Assembly: GCA_902803245.1 (NCBI GenBank)
Contig: CADCPJ010000145.1
Location: 1-14,283 of the forward strand
DNA: 14,283 bases
Direction: 5' to 3'
Source of the DNA: an uncultured Lachnospiraceae bacterium
Lineage (GTDB): Bacteria > Bacillota > Clostridia > Lachnospirales > Lachnospiraceae
Part shown: positions 6,791 through 13,791 of the stretch, in pieces
Position numbering within the stretch: the first letter of the stretch is position 1
How the letters are laid out: every line of letters starts with the position of its first letter
Made by a program: the position numbers and the translations under genes
The notes under the pieces: model-generated
The model's input: only the letters and a program-made list of their open reading frames with translations
Told to the model about the DNA's origin: nothing
The model's database searches: none

Positions 6791-7621
6791 TCAGAGCACA
6801 TACCGGCTGTACTCCTTAAGGATCTCGTCCCTGCTTTTTGTGATCTCCTCCGCGAGGAGATGCCGGAGGATCGCCCCGATGATGATGTCTCTGGGCGTCC
6901 CGTTCTCTTCCTCCCCGTAGAGGGAGATCACCTTGTCCCGGATATCCGCGGGGATCTCCTCTCTTTTCAGGCGGTAGTTGACGCCGATCCCGACCACCAT
7001 CCATCCGATCTCGCCGCTCTCGAAGTCCGAGATGGACTCCGTGAGGATGCCGCTCAGCTTTCTGTCCCCGATAAAGAGGTCGTTGACGGGCTTGATCCGG
7101 GCTGCCTTCCCGGTGCTCTCAAGGATCGCCTTCCGCACGCTGACAGCCGCATAAGCCGTCACGCCTTCCGGATCCGTGAAGGACATCCGCCGCGGGCGCA
7201 GGATCACACTCAGATAGATCCCGCCCCCCGGGGAGAAGAACTTCCTCATATGCCTCCCGCTTCCCTCACTCTGAGAGTCAGCCGCCACCGCCGTGCCGTG
7301 GGGAGCGCCAAGCAGGGCCATCTCCTTGGCCTTCCGGTTTGTGGAGTCGATCGTGTCGAAGATGTGAAGCGTCAGATCCGGCACGTCCGCGGCAAGGAGG
7401 ATACTGTCCTCATGCAGCGGATCCATTCCGGTTTCCAGTCTGTATCCGCGCCTCGTAGCCGCCTCAATGTGATAGCCCTCCCGCTTAAGGAGACCGATCG
7501 CCTTCCACACGGCATTTCTCGATATCATGAGAGAGTCGGCGATCGCCTCGCCGGACACATATTCGCCGGCACTCTTTAGAAGTATCCCGAGCACCCTGTC
7601 TTTTGATGACATACGATCCAT
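6791..7621 (-). CDS. birA: Biotin-[acetyl-CoA-carboxylase] ligase with N-terminal HTH, lacking the C-terminal domain
   Basis: This 276-residue protein has a winged-helix start (about 5-62, with ISRNAVWKAI as recognition region) and a biotin ligase catalytic core. Core motifs are STN (93-95), a biotin loop at 120-126 reading GSGRHMR where E. coli has GRGRRGR, KPVNDLFI (177-184) for the usual KWPNDL, KLSGILTE (188-195) and VGIGVN (210-215). It would make biotinyl-AMP, transfer biotin to carboxylase carrier proteins and perhaps repress biotin genes. The protein ends at EYSRYVL, exactly where E. coli and Bacillus BirA (about 320 residues) continue into a small SH3-like domain; that domain is absent. 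Three biotin-loop positions are also altered. AGGAG lies 5 bases before ATG 7621 and overlaps the end of the dus gene, suggesting translational coupling. Activity is likely but not certain given these departures. Confidence 0.88.
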   Translation of the reverse strand: MDRMSSKDRVLGILLKSAGEYVSGEAIADSLMISRNAVWKAIGLLKREGYHIEAATRRGYRLETGMDPLHEDSILLAADVPDLTLHIFDTIDSTNRKAKEMALLGAPHGTAVAADSQSEGSGRHMRKFFSPGGGIYLSVILRPRRMSFTDPEGVTAYAAVSVRKAILESTGKAARIKPVNDLFIGDRKLSGILTESISDFESGEIGWMVVGIGVNYRLKREEIPADIRDKVISLYGEEENGTPRDIIIGAILRHLLAEEITKSRDEILKEYSRYVL

Positions 7622-7630
7622 GCCGTCTCC

Positions 7631-8596
7631 TCATGTGCGCGGAACCGCACCGGCTGATATCCGGCCTTCCCGGAAGAGCTTTGCAGCTGCCGCGCGGTAC
7701 TCCTCAAGGGAATGCGCCTTCTTAATCCTCTTCAGTTCCCTCTCCGAGCCCGGGAAGAGGTCTCCCATATAATACCACAGTTCTTTCATTTTGCCCTCAG
7801 TATTCTGAAAACCCTGCAGCGCGGCAAGCCTTCTTTCAAGCACCTCGTCGTGAAATGCCTGCAGCTCCCCATTTCCAATCTCCTCCCCTCCCTGAAGCAC
7901 TCTCACAAGGGCGGGATTTGCGATGAGGCCCCTGCCGATCATCACGGTCTTTGTATCCGGGAACCTCCGAAGGAGCGCCCGCAGGTCGGACGGCGTCCGG
8001 ATGTCCCCGTTGTAAACCAGGCTGCCGCGGTACTCCTCATAGAAGAGCTGGTAGGTGTCGAGATCCGGCTCTCCTAAGTAGAAGTCCTTCCTCAGCCTCG
8101 GGTGGACAATCAGTTCCGCGATCGGGTAGCGCTGAAAGATTCGGAGGAGTTCTCCGGCTTCTTCTGGGTCCTCCACGCCGATGCGTGTCTTCACAGAGAT
8201 CTCCACATCCCTTGAGGCAAGGCCGTCGAAGACCCTCTCAAAAAAGAAATCGAGGCGCGATATGTCCGTGAGGAACCCCGCCCCCTTCCCGTGGGTAAAC
8301 ACCGTGGCCGACGGACAGCCGAGGTTGAGGTTCACCCGCTTCCACCCGCGGCAGGCCATCTGGTCCACCGCCCACAGGAAGACGTCGGCGTTGTTGGTCA
8401 GAATCTGTGGTACAAGAACGACGCCGGAATTATGCTCCGGCGCCACGTCCTCTTTCTCTCTTGTCTTCATGGAACAGGTCTGATTGGCCGCGATGAAGGG
8501 CGAATAGTAGCGGCTGACTCCCGGGAAGAAGCGGCTGTGTGCGAGCCGGTAGGAGTAGTCCGTCACGCCCTCCATCGGAGCAAACAGAAATTCCAC
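7631..8596 (-). CDS. tRNA-dihydrouridine synthase family protein
   Basis: This FMN-dependent enzyme would reduce uridine to dihydrouridine in tRNA using NADPH. From the GTG start it is 321 residues. The FMN-binding start FAPMEGVTD (5-13) is followed by NLNLGCPS with catalytic Cys94 (90-96), SVKTRIG with Lys136 (134-140), VHPR (164-167), YNGDI (195-199) and GRGLIANP (221-228). It is clearly Dus; the subfamily cannot be fixed by eye, so no symbol is given. The open frame runs back to 8698, but the extra 34 residues are basic, low-complexity and overlap glgD. GTG at 8596-8594, preceded by AGGACAGG and 13 bases after the glgD stop, places the FAPMEG motif as in relatives. ATG 8623 is an alternative that would overlap glgD by 14 bases. 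It sits between glgD and birA in a tight operon. Confidence 0.9.
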   Translation of the reverse strand: MEFLFAPMEGVTDYSYRLAHSRFFPGVSRYYSPFIAANQTCSMKTREKEDVAPEHNSGVVLVPQILTNNADVFLWAVDQMACRGWKRVNLNLGCPSATVFTHGKGAGFLTDISRLDFFFERVFDGLASRDVEISVKTRIGVEDPEEAGELLRIFQRYPIAELIVHPRLRKDFYLGEPDLDTYQLFYEEYRGSLVYNGDIRTPSDLRALLRRFPDTKTVMIGRGLIANPALVRVLQGGEEIGNGELQAFHDEVLERRLAALQGFQNTEGKMKELWYYMGDLFPGSERELKRIKKAHSLEEYRAAAAKLFREGRISAGAVPRT

Positions 8597-8609
8597 GGAA
8601 CCTGTCCTG

Positions 8610-9725
8610 TCAGATCGTGTCATCCCTGCGGATGTAGCCCGGCTTCGACGCATCGGACTTGATCTCGTTGGCATGGATAATCTTCGCCCACTTGTCAATC
8701 ACCTGATTCTCGATCACGACATCCTTGCCGATCGATGCATAAGCCAGAACCACCGAATTCCTGACGACAGCGCCCTTCGCGATCCTGACGCCGCGGCCGA
8801 TCACGCAGTTCTCAACCGTGCCCTCGATGATGCAGCCGTTGGAGACCATGGAGTTCTTCACGGACGCTCCCTCGAAGTACTCGGTCGGGCAGGAATCCGT
8901 GGTCTGTGTATAGATCGGCCACTTGGAATCGAAGAGGCTCTTCGCCGCCTCAAAGTCGAGCAGGGAGAGGTTCGCGTCGTAGTAGCTCTTCAGATCGGTG
9001 ATCGCCGCGAAAAATCCCTTGTGATGGATGCCCCGGATATCGTAGTTCTCCACCTCGGTCTCAATTGCCTTCGGCAGGTGATACATCGAGGAGGTCTTTG
9101 CGGCCTTCTTGATAATATCCACAAAGACGGATTTCTTCATCACATAGGTGTCCATGAAGATGTTGCGGTCCTTGTTGTTGCCCATATTGACTTCGATCCC
9201 GAGGACGCCCTTCTGGCGGTTTAAGTTCAGGCAGTTGCACCCGTGATATGCGTCGCACGCATTGTCCACGCGGTGATAGAGGAGGGAGACGTCCGCCCCG
9301 CTCTTTATGTGCTGGTCGAGGAACGCATCGAAGTCCTGGCAGAAGACCATGTTGCTGCTGGTGATGATCACGTATTCCTCGCGGATGCGCTCGATGATCT
9401 CTATGCTGTCCATGAATGCGGCGATATCCGTGTTGTACAGGCGGTTGATATTGCCCTCATCGTGGAAGAGGAGCTGGAGCTTGCCGCGCTTGGAGTTGAT
9501 GTTGTAGTGGCGGCCTGTTCCCAAATGCTCCACCAGTGAGCGGGGATTGCCGCTGATGTATACCTGGATGCGGTCAATGCCGCTGTTGCTCATATTCGAG
9601 ATCGGGAAGTCCACGAGACGGTATCTTCCTGCAAAGGAAAATGAGGAGATCGGCCGATAGTCCTGCATTCCCTCTACGACGTAGCGGTTTGACGCTGCTG
9701 TAATAATACCAAATGCTTTTGCCAT
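8610..9725 (-). CDS. glgD: Glucose-1-phosphate adenylyltransferase subunit GlgD
   Basis: GlgD is the partner subunit of GlgC in Bacillota ADP-glucose pyrophosphorylase, which makes ADP-glucose for glycogen synthesis. The 371-residue protein keeps the nucleotidyltransferase framework (FAGRYRLVDFPISNMSNSGI, 31-50) and a C-terminal left-handed beta-helix (about 285-355), seen as hexapeptide-like runs such as GCIIEGTVENCVIGRGVRIAKGAVV. The glycine-rich loop that binds the nucleotide in GlgC (GGRGSRL) is replaced here by ITAASNRYVVEGM. That fits the known view of GlgD as a largely non-catalytic or regulatory subunit that boosts GlgC. The start ATG 9725 follows the glgC stop by one base, with AGGGGG inside the glgC end, so the two are almost certainly coupled in translation and made in similar amounts. 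Identification is secure. Confidence 0.95.
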   Translation of the reverse strand: MAKAFGIITAASNRYVVEGMQDYRPISSFSFAGRYRLVDFPISNMSNSGIDRIQVYISGNPRSLVEHLGTGRHYNINSKRGKLQLLFHDEGNINRLYNTDIAAFMDSIEIIERIREEYVIITSSNMVFCQDFDAFLDQHIKSGADVSLLYHRVDNACDAYHGCNCLNLNRQKGVLGIEVNMGNNKDRNIFMDTYVMKKSVFVDIIKKAAKTSSMYHLPKAIETEVENYDIRGIHHKGFFAAITDLKSYYDANLSLLDFEAAKSLFDSKWPIYTQTTDSCPTEYFEGASVKNSMVSNGCIIEGTVENCVIGRGVRIAKGAVVRNSVVLAYASIGKDVVIENQVIDKWAKIIHANEIKSDASKPGYIRRDDTI

Positions 9726-9726
9726 C

Positions 9727-10866
9727 TTACTCTTCCCCCTTCACACGTTTTGCGACCAGCGTGATGTTCTCACTGTCTGCGCTTCCGACGACAGCGCCCT
9801 TTCCGATGCGGATTCCGTCCGCCACGAGGGCGCGGGTCACCTTCGCGCCGGCCTCCACGACTGCTCCGGGCATAAGTACGGTGTCCTCAACGACGGCGCC
9901 CTCTCCGACGTAGGCGCCCGTGAAGAGAACCGAATGGCGGACCGTGCCGTCTATGATGCAGCCCTGGGTGATGTACGCGCGGTCAATCACTGCGTTCTTT
10001 CCGATGAGCTGTGCCGGTGTGGATACGTCTTCCGTGTAGATCTTCCAGGAGGCGTCGCTCATATCGAGCTCGCTCTTCTTTCCGAGAAGGTCCATATTCG
10101 CCTCCCAGAGGGAGTCGATGGTCCCGACATCCTTCCAGTAGCCTTCAAACTTGTAAGCGACCAGCTTCTTTCCGGAATTGAGGAACTCCGGGATGACGTC
10201 ATTTCCGAAGTCGTGGCTCGATTCCGGATTCTTCATGTCCGCGATCAGAACCTTCCTCAGAGTCTTCCATGTGAAGATGTATATGCCCATGGAAGCCAGG
10301 TTGCTCTTCGGCTCCTTCGGCTTCTCCTGGAACTCCGTGATGACGCCGGACTCGTCGGCATTCATGATGCCGAAGCGGCTGGCTTCCTTCCAGGGAACCG
10401 GGCGCACGGCAACCGTGAGTTCCGCATTCTGCTCCTTGTGGTATTCCAGCATGGCGTCGTAATCCATCTTGTAGATGTGGTCGCCGGAGAGAATGAGGAG
10501 ATAGTCGGGATTGTAGGTGTCTATGAAATCAATATTCTGGGAAATGGCGTCCGCTGTCCCGCGGTAAACATTGAAGCCCTCATCGGCCTTCTCGCGGGGC
10601 GGGAGAACAAACACTCCGCTGTCCTTGGTATCGAGGCCCCAGCGGCCGCCCGCTGCGACGTAGCTGTTAAGCACAACGGACTCGTACTGGGTCAGAACGC
10701 CCACCACATCGATTCCGCTGTTCGCGCAGTTGCTCAATGGGAAATCGATGATGCGGTACTTGCCGCCAAATGAAACAGCCGGTTTCGCGACCTTGTTGGT
10801 GAGGTCAAGCAGCCGGCTTCCCCGGCCCCCGGCCAGGATCATCGCTAACATGTTGTTTTGACTCAT
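9727..10866 (-). CDS. glgC: Glucose-1-phosphate adenylyltransferase, catalytic subunit GlgC
   Basis: GlgC makes ADP-glucose and pyrophosphate from glucose 1-phosphate and ATP, the committed step of bacterial glycogen synthesis. The 379-residue protein has the nucleotide-binding loop GGRGSRL (13-19), [19 protein letters not shown] (28-46), YRGTADA (101-107), the metal-binding [10 protein letters not shown] (127-136), the sugar-phosphate segment EKP (181-183) and GYWKDVGT (242-249). The C-terminal part carries beta-helix repeats. The open frame extends 23 codons upstream to 10935, but AGGAGG (10874-10879) is placed 7 bases before ATG 10866, and the residues before MSQNN are not GlgC-like, so 10866 is chosen. 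It is the first gene of glgC-glgD-dus-birA, with its own likely promoter at 10907-10935. No glycogen synthase or branching enzyme gene is in the window. Confidence 0.96.
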   Translation of the reverse strand: MSQNNMLAMILAGGRGSRLLDLTNKVAKPAVSFGGKYRIIDFPLSNCANSGIDVVGVLTQYESVVLNSYVAAGGRWGLDTKDSGVFVLPPREKADEGFNVYRGTADAISQNIDFIDTYNPDYLLILSGDHIYKMDYDAMLEYHKEQNAELTVAVRPVPWKEASRFGIMNADESGVITEFQEKPKEPKSNLASMGIYIFTWKTLRKVLIADMKNPESSHDFGNDVIPEFLNSGKKLVAYKFEGYWKDVGTIDSLWEANMDLLGKKSELDMSDASWKIYTEDVSTPAQLIGKNAVIDRAYITQGCIIDGTVRHSVLFTGAYVGEGAVVEDTVLMPGAVVEAGAKVTRALVADGIRIGKGAVVGSADSENITLVAKRVKGEE

Positions 10867-10871
10867 GGATG

Positions 10872-10879
10872 CACCTCCT
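10872..10879 (-). promoter_or_regulatory. Ribosome binding site fixing the glgC start
   Basis: The minus strand reads AGGAGGTG with 7 bases from the AGGAGG core to ATG 10866. It favours this start over an in-frame upstream one at 10935, which lies inside the putative -35 element and so could not be on the transcript. Confidence 0.85.
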
Positions 10880-10906
10880 GCATTTTTCACGAAAATCGTT
10901 GTTATC

Positions 10907-10935
10907 ATTATAGCCTCTGCGTGTGAATTGCACAA
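10907..10935 (-). promoter_or_regulatory. Putative sigma-A promoter of glgC-glgD-dus-birA
   Basis: On the minus strand a perfect -10 box TATAAT (10912-10907) follows a -35-like TTGTGC (10935-10930) with an ideal 17-base spacer. The predicted start would be near 10900, giving a leader of about 35 bases to glgC. T-tracts directly upstream of the -35 could act as an UP element. The -35 matches consensus at only three positions. Confidence 0.65.
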
Positions 10936-11001
10936 GAAAAAAAGAGTCTGCGAGAGGAATTGAACAAAAAAAAAAGAGCCTGCAAGGGAAATTGCAAACC
11001 C
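10925..11001. repeat. 32-base tandem repeat with A-tracts in the glgC/purC divergent region
   Basis: Copies at 10925-10956 and 10957-10988 differ at a few positions; a third begins at 10989 (AAATTGCAAACC) and then diverges. Each starts with RAATTGMAM, followed in the two full copies by an A-tract (7 A at 10937-10943, 10 A at 10966-10975) and GAGYCTGC. The A-tract centres are about 30 bases apart, near three helical turns, so the DNA may be bent. The array includes the putative -35 boxes of both divergent promoters. Confidence 0.75.
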
Positions 11002-11019
11002 TTTTCACAAAAACATTAT
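10992..11019 (+). promoter_or_regulatory. Possible purC promoter
   Basis: TTGCAA (10992-10997) and CATTAT (11014-11019) are spaced by 16 bases and each match the consensus at four of six positions. Transcription from here would give a leader of about 130 bases before purC. That leader has a small GTCTC/GAGAC hairpin (11093-11109), and I do not see a purine riboswitch or other known leader in it. Confidence 0.4.
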
Positions 11020-11154
11020 GAGCACTGTCACCCCCGTTCCTTATGTGGTAGGCTATCAGCGTAACCGGCACACAGATTGCCTCTATGCAGAAGTCTCCTT
11101 AAGAGAGACGCGCAAAGCAGCAGTCACCGCAGGGCGAAAGGGGAAACTTTAAAA

Positions 11155-12018
11155 ATGAGTATGCCAAAACTGATCGCTTCCGGCAAAGTCCGGGAGATCT
11201 ACGACAACGGGGACACCCTCATCATGGTCGCCACGGACCGCATCTCGGCCTTCGACGTGATCCTCAAGGATGAAGTTCCCGGCAAGGGCCGGGTCCTGAC
11301 GCAGATGTCGCGCTTCTGGTTCGATTTCACCCGGGACATCATAAGGAACCACATGCTGAGCACCGACACCTCTGACATGCCGGACGCATTTCACGATGCT
11401 TATTACGAGGGGCGGACCATGCTCTGCCGGAAGCTGCGGATGCTCCCGATCGAGTGCATCGTCCGCGGATACATCACCGGAAGCGGCTGGAAGAGCTATA
11501 AAAAGGACGGCACCGTCTGCGGCATCTCCCTCCCGGAGGGCCTTGAGGAATGCGGCCGACTGCCGGAGCCCATCTACACACCGAGCACGAAGGCGGAGAT
11601 CGGGGATCACGACGAGAACATCGACTTTGAGCGAAGCATCGAAGTCCTCGAGAAGCAGTTCCCCGGACACGGCGAGGAATACGCATCTCTCCTTAAGTTG
11701 AAGACCCTCGCCCTCTACAAGTCCTGCGCCGCCTATGCGCTCTCAAGGGGCATCATCATCGCGGACACGAAGTTCGAGTTCGGTCTCGACGAGGAGGGAA
11801 ACCTCGTTCTGGGAGACGAGATGCTGACGCCCGACTCAAGCCGCTTCTGGCCTTTGGAAGGCTATGAAGCCGGCCGCAGCCAGCCGTCCTTCGACAAGCA
11901 GTTCGTCCGCGACTACCTGACCGCCCACCCGGACGGGTACGCGTCCCTGCCGGAGGACGTCATCGCGAAGACCATCGCCAAGTACGAGGAGGCCTACGCG
12001 ATGCTCTCCGGCAAGTGA
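11155..12018 (+). CDS. purC: Phosphoribosylaminoimidazole-succinocarboxamide synthase (SAICAR synthetase)
   Basis: PurC joins CAIR and aspartate using ATP to make SAICAR, a middle step of de novo purine synthesis. The 287-residue protein shows GKVREIY (10-16), ATDRISAFD (26-34), the family signature ECIVRGYITGSGWKSY (100-115), the substrate-binding YTPSTKAEIGDHDENI (141-156), IIADTKFEFG (201-210) and DEMLTPDSSRFW (221-232). It is longer than the roughly 240-residue E. coli enzyme and resembles the longer form found in yeast and many bacteria. The start ATG 11155 is preceded by AAAGGGG at about 11 bases; a second ATG lies two codons later. An upstream extension to a TTG at 11077 is basic and not PurC-like, so it is rejected. 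This is the only plus-strand gene, divergent from glgC, and no other pur gene adjoins it. Its 3' end is duplicated in tandem (11990-12052). Confidence 0.96.
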   Translation: MSMPKLIASGKVREIYDNGDTLIMVATDRISAFDVILKDEVPGKGRVLTQMSRFWFDFTRDIIRNHMLSTDTSDMPDAFHDAYYEGRTMLCRKLRMLPIECIVRGYITGSGWKSYKKDGTVCGISLPEGLEECGRLPEPIYTPSTKAEIGDHDENIDFERSIEVLEKQFPGHGEEYASLLKLKTLALYKSCAAYALSRGIIIADTKFEFGLDEEGNLVLGDEMLTPDSSRFWPLEGYEAGRSQPSFDKQFVRDYLTAHPDGYASLPEDVIAKTIAKYEEAYAMLSGK

Positions 12019-12052
12019 GCCAGGCCTACGCGATGCTCTCCGGCAAGTGAGC
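11990..12052 (+). repeat. Perfect 31-bp tandem duplication of the purC 3' end
   Basis: Bases 11990-12020 recur exactly at 12022-12052, a 32-base period with one intervening C. The copied segment encodes the final PurC residues (AYAMLSGK) plus the TGA stop and the next GC. The second copy lies after the true stop and is not translated as part of PurC. It almost fills the 38-base gap to the convergent FAD gene, and no terminator is seen in that gap. Confidence 0.95.
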
Positions 12053-12056
12053 TTCT

Positions 12057-13427
12057 TCAGCCATTTGCAATCTCTCTGGCCACAAACACCCCGCTCGCGG
12101 AGGCGTGCGACAGGGAGTGGGTCACACCGCTCCCGTCGCCGATGATGTAGAGGCCGGGGATGGACGTGCGGAGCTTCTCGTCGAGCTGCACCTCCATATT
12201 GTAGAACTTGACCTCCACGCCGTAGAGCAGCGTGTCGTCGTTGGCGGTTCCGGGCGCGATCTTGTCGAGAGCGTAGATCATCTCGATGATGCCGTCCAGA
12301 ATCCGCTTCGGGAGAACGAGGCTTAAGTCTCCCGGCGTCGCGTGCAGGGTCGGCCGGACAGTGCACTCCTCGATGCGCTTCACGTTGCTCCGCCGCCCCC
12401 TCTCGAGGTCCCCGAATCTCTGAAGGATCACGCCGCCTCCAAGCATGTTGGAGAGGCGCGCGATGCTCTCGCCGTACTCGTTGCTGTCCTTGAAGGGAAC
12501 CGAAAAATGCTTCGAGACGAGGAGCGCGAAGTTCGTGTTCTCCGTCTTCTTCGAGGGATCCTCAAAGCTGTGCCCGTTGACCGTGACGATGCCGTTCGTG
12601 TTCTCATTGACCACGATCCCGTTCGGATTCATGCAGAAGGTCCGGACGTTGTCCTCGAATTTCTCCGTGCGGTAGACGATCTTGCTCTCATAGAGCTGGT
12701 CCGTAAGATGTGAGAAAATGACCGCCGGGAGCTCCACGCGGACACCGAGATCCACCCGGTTCGAGCTCGTCGGAATCTGAAGCTCATCGCACACCTTCTG
12801 CATCCATCTGCTTCCGCTCCGCCCCACGGAGACGATTAAGGAGGCACACTCCGCTTCCGTCTTGTCGCTGATCACCTTAAATCCGCCGCCGGACAGAACT
12901 TCCAGCTTCCGAATCGGGGTGTAGAAATAAAAATCCACGCTCTCCTTCAGCTCATCATAAAGGTTTTCCAGCACGATATAATTGATATCCGTGCCGAGGT
13001 GCCGGACCGACGCGTCAAGAAGCGTCAGCCGGTTCTGCATGCACAGCTTCTTAAACTGGCTTCCGGCAGTGGAATACATCTGTGTCCCGGCCCCGCCGTG
13101 GGCGACGTTGATCTCGTCCACATACCTCATGAGCTCGAGCGCCTTGTCGCGCCCGATGTGCTCGTACAGCGTGCCGCCGAAGTCATTTGTAATATTGTAT
13201 TTCCCGTCGGAAAATGCCCCCGCTCCGCCGAACCCGTTCATGATCGCGCAGGAACTGCAGCGGATGCAGGACTTCACTTTGTCCCCGTCGATCGGGCACT
13301 TCCGGTCCTCAAGCGGCCCGCCTGACTCAAAGACAGCGACCTTCATCGAAGGCTGCATCCTGATGAGCTCATAGGCCGAGAAGATTCCTCCCGGCCCGGC
13401 TCCGATAATAATCACGTCATAATTCAT
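12057..13427 (-). CDS. NAD(P)/FAD-dependent oxidoreductase, COG2509-like
   Basis: This 456-residue flavoprotein has the N-terminal dinucleotide-binding motif GAGPGG (9-14) and the matching acidic residue at the end of the second strand (VAVFESGG, 30-37). Its C-terminal FAD signature is LYIIGDGSGVTHSLSHAS (426-443). Between Cys44 and the loop GFGGAGAFSDGK (65-76) is a cysteine cluster, Cys54-x2-Cys57-x2-Cys60, which resembles the COG2509 group of uncharacterised FAD-dependent dehydrogenases in Clostridia. The cluster might bind metal or an iron-sulfur centre, or be redox active; this is inference. Substrate is unknown. It starts at ATG 13427, 10 bases after the stop of the 87-residue gene, with only a weak ribosome binding site, suggesting translational coupling. 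It converges on purC, whose duplicated end nearly touches its stop codon. Confidence 0.85.
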   Translation of the reverse strand: MNYDVIIIGAGPGGIFSAYELIRMQPSMKVAVFESGGPLEDRKCPIDGDKVKSCIRCSSCAIMNGFGGAGAFSDGKYNITNDFGGTLYEHIGRDKALELMRYVDEINVAHGGAGTQMYSTAGSQFKKLCMQNRLTLLDASVRHLGTDINYIVLENLYDELKESVDFYFYTPIRKLEVLSGGGFKVISDKTEAECASLIVSVGRSGSRWMQKVCDELQIPTSSNRVDLGVRVELPAVIFSHLTDQLYESKIVYRTEKFEDNVRTFCMNPNGIVVNENTNGIVTVNGHSFEDPSKKTENTNFALLVSKHFSVPFKDSNEYGESIARLSNMLGGGVILQRFGDLERGRRSNVKRIEECTVRPTLHATPGDLSLVLPKRILDGIIEMIYALDKIAPGTANDDTLLYGVEVKFYNMEVQLDEKLRTSIPGLYIIGDGSGVTHSLSHASASGVFVAREIANG

Positions 13428-13437
13428 AATTCTTCAC

Positions 13438-13701
13438 TCATCCCTCTACAATCAGGTAGCCGCCGCCCGGAATCGGGAAGACCTCGGACGCTTCCTCGAT
13501 CTCCTCATCCGCAAGGCCGCTTATGTCCATGCCGGATTCATCCAGGTATTTCCTGACATCCTTTATCGTCGGAACGACCTGGGCCATGCAGTCCTCAAGG
13601 AAGGCCTCTGCCTCCTCCTTCGTCTCCGCGACGGGTTCGTCGAAGAGCTGCCCCTGATTTTTTAAAAATGTCTCCAGACAGATATCGCTGAATTCACCCA
13701 T
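13438..13701 (-). CDS. Small acidic protein of unknown function
   Basis: I do not recognise this 87-residue protein. It is rich in Glu and Asp (notably ETKEEAEAFLEDC at 26-38 and ADEEIEEASE at 64-73), likely helical, has two cysteines (8 and 38) and ends in a hydrophobic, Gly-rich strand-like stretch FPIPGGGYLIVEG (75-87). There is no signal peptide or membrane span. GGGAGG lies 12 bases before ATG 13701. It sits 90 bases after glnS and 10 bases before the FAD oxidoreductase gene, and codon usage looks like its neighbours. That spacing suggests cotranscription with the oxidoreductase and possibly a joint function, such as a partner protein; this is inference only. Confidence 0.72.
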   Translation of the reverse strand: MGEFSDICLETFLKNQGQLFDEPVAETKEEAEAFLEDCMAQVVPTIKDVRKYLDESGMDISGLADEEIEEASEVFPIPGGGYLIVEG

Positions 13702-13791
13702 ACGAGCTTAAGTCCTCCCTTTTGGCAAAGACGGCAGCATGCGTCAGATCCCCATGCCGCGTATCAGGCCTTACAGACAGCTGCGCGGCCC

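Noticed and set aside
5575..6819. A long plus-strand open frame opposite the CapA-like gene
   Set aside because: It mirrors a well-supported minus-strand gene with all CapA motifs. Its own product is Arg/His/Val-rich without recognisable domains, as expected from the complement of GC-rich coding DNA.
6512..7579. A 355-codon plus-strand open frame opposite birA and the repeat cluster
   Set aside because: It is antisense to birA, which has clear HTH and ligase motifs; the translated repeats give its N-terminal part its odd composition.
8597..8698. An N-terminal extension of the Dus protein
   Set aside because: The 34 extra residues are Arg/Ser-rich, overlap the end of glgD and precede the conserved FAPMEG start region; GTG 8596 or ATG 8623 fits better.
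10867..10935. A 23-codon upstream extension of GlgC
   Set aside because: It would start within the putative -35 element, lacks GlgC similarity, and a good AGGAGG sits before ATG 10866.
11020..11154. A purine riboswitch or other known leader RNA before purC
   Set aside because: Only a weak 5-bp hairpin was found, and I see none of the conserved core elements of purine-sensing leaders. A covariance-model search would settle it.
13702..13791. A terminator between glnS and the small acidic protein gene
   Set aside because: A modest stem (CGGCATG with CATGCTG on the minus strand) can form, but no T-run follows, so termination is not supported.
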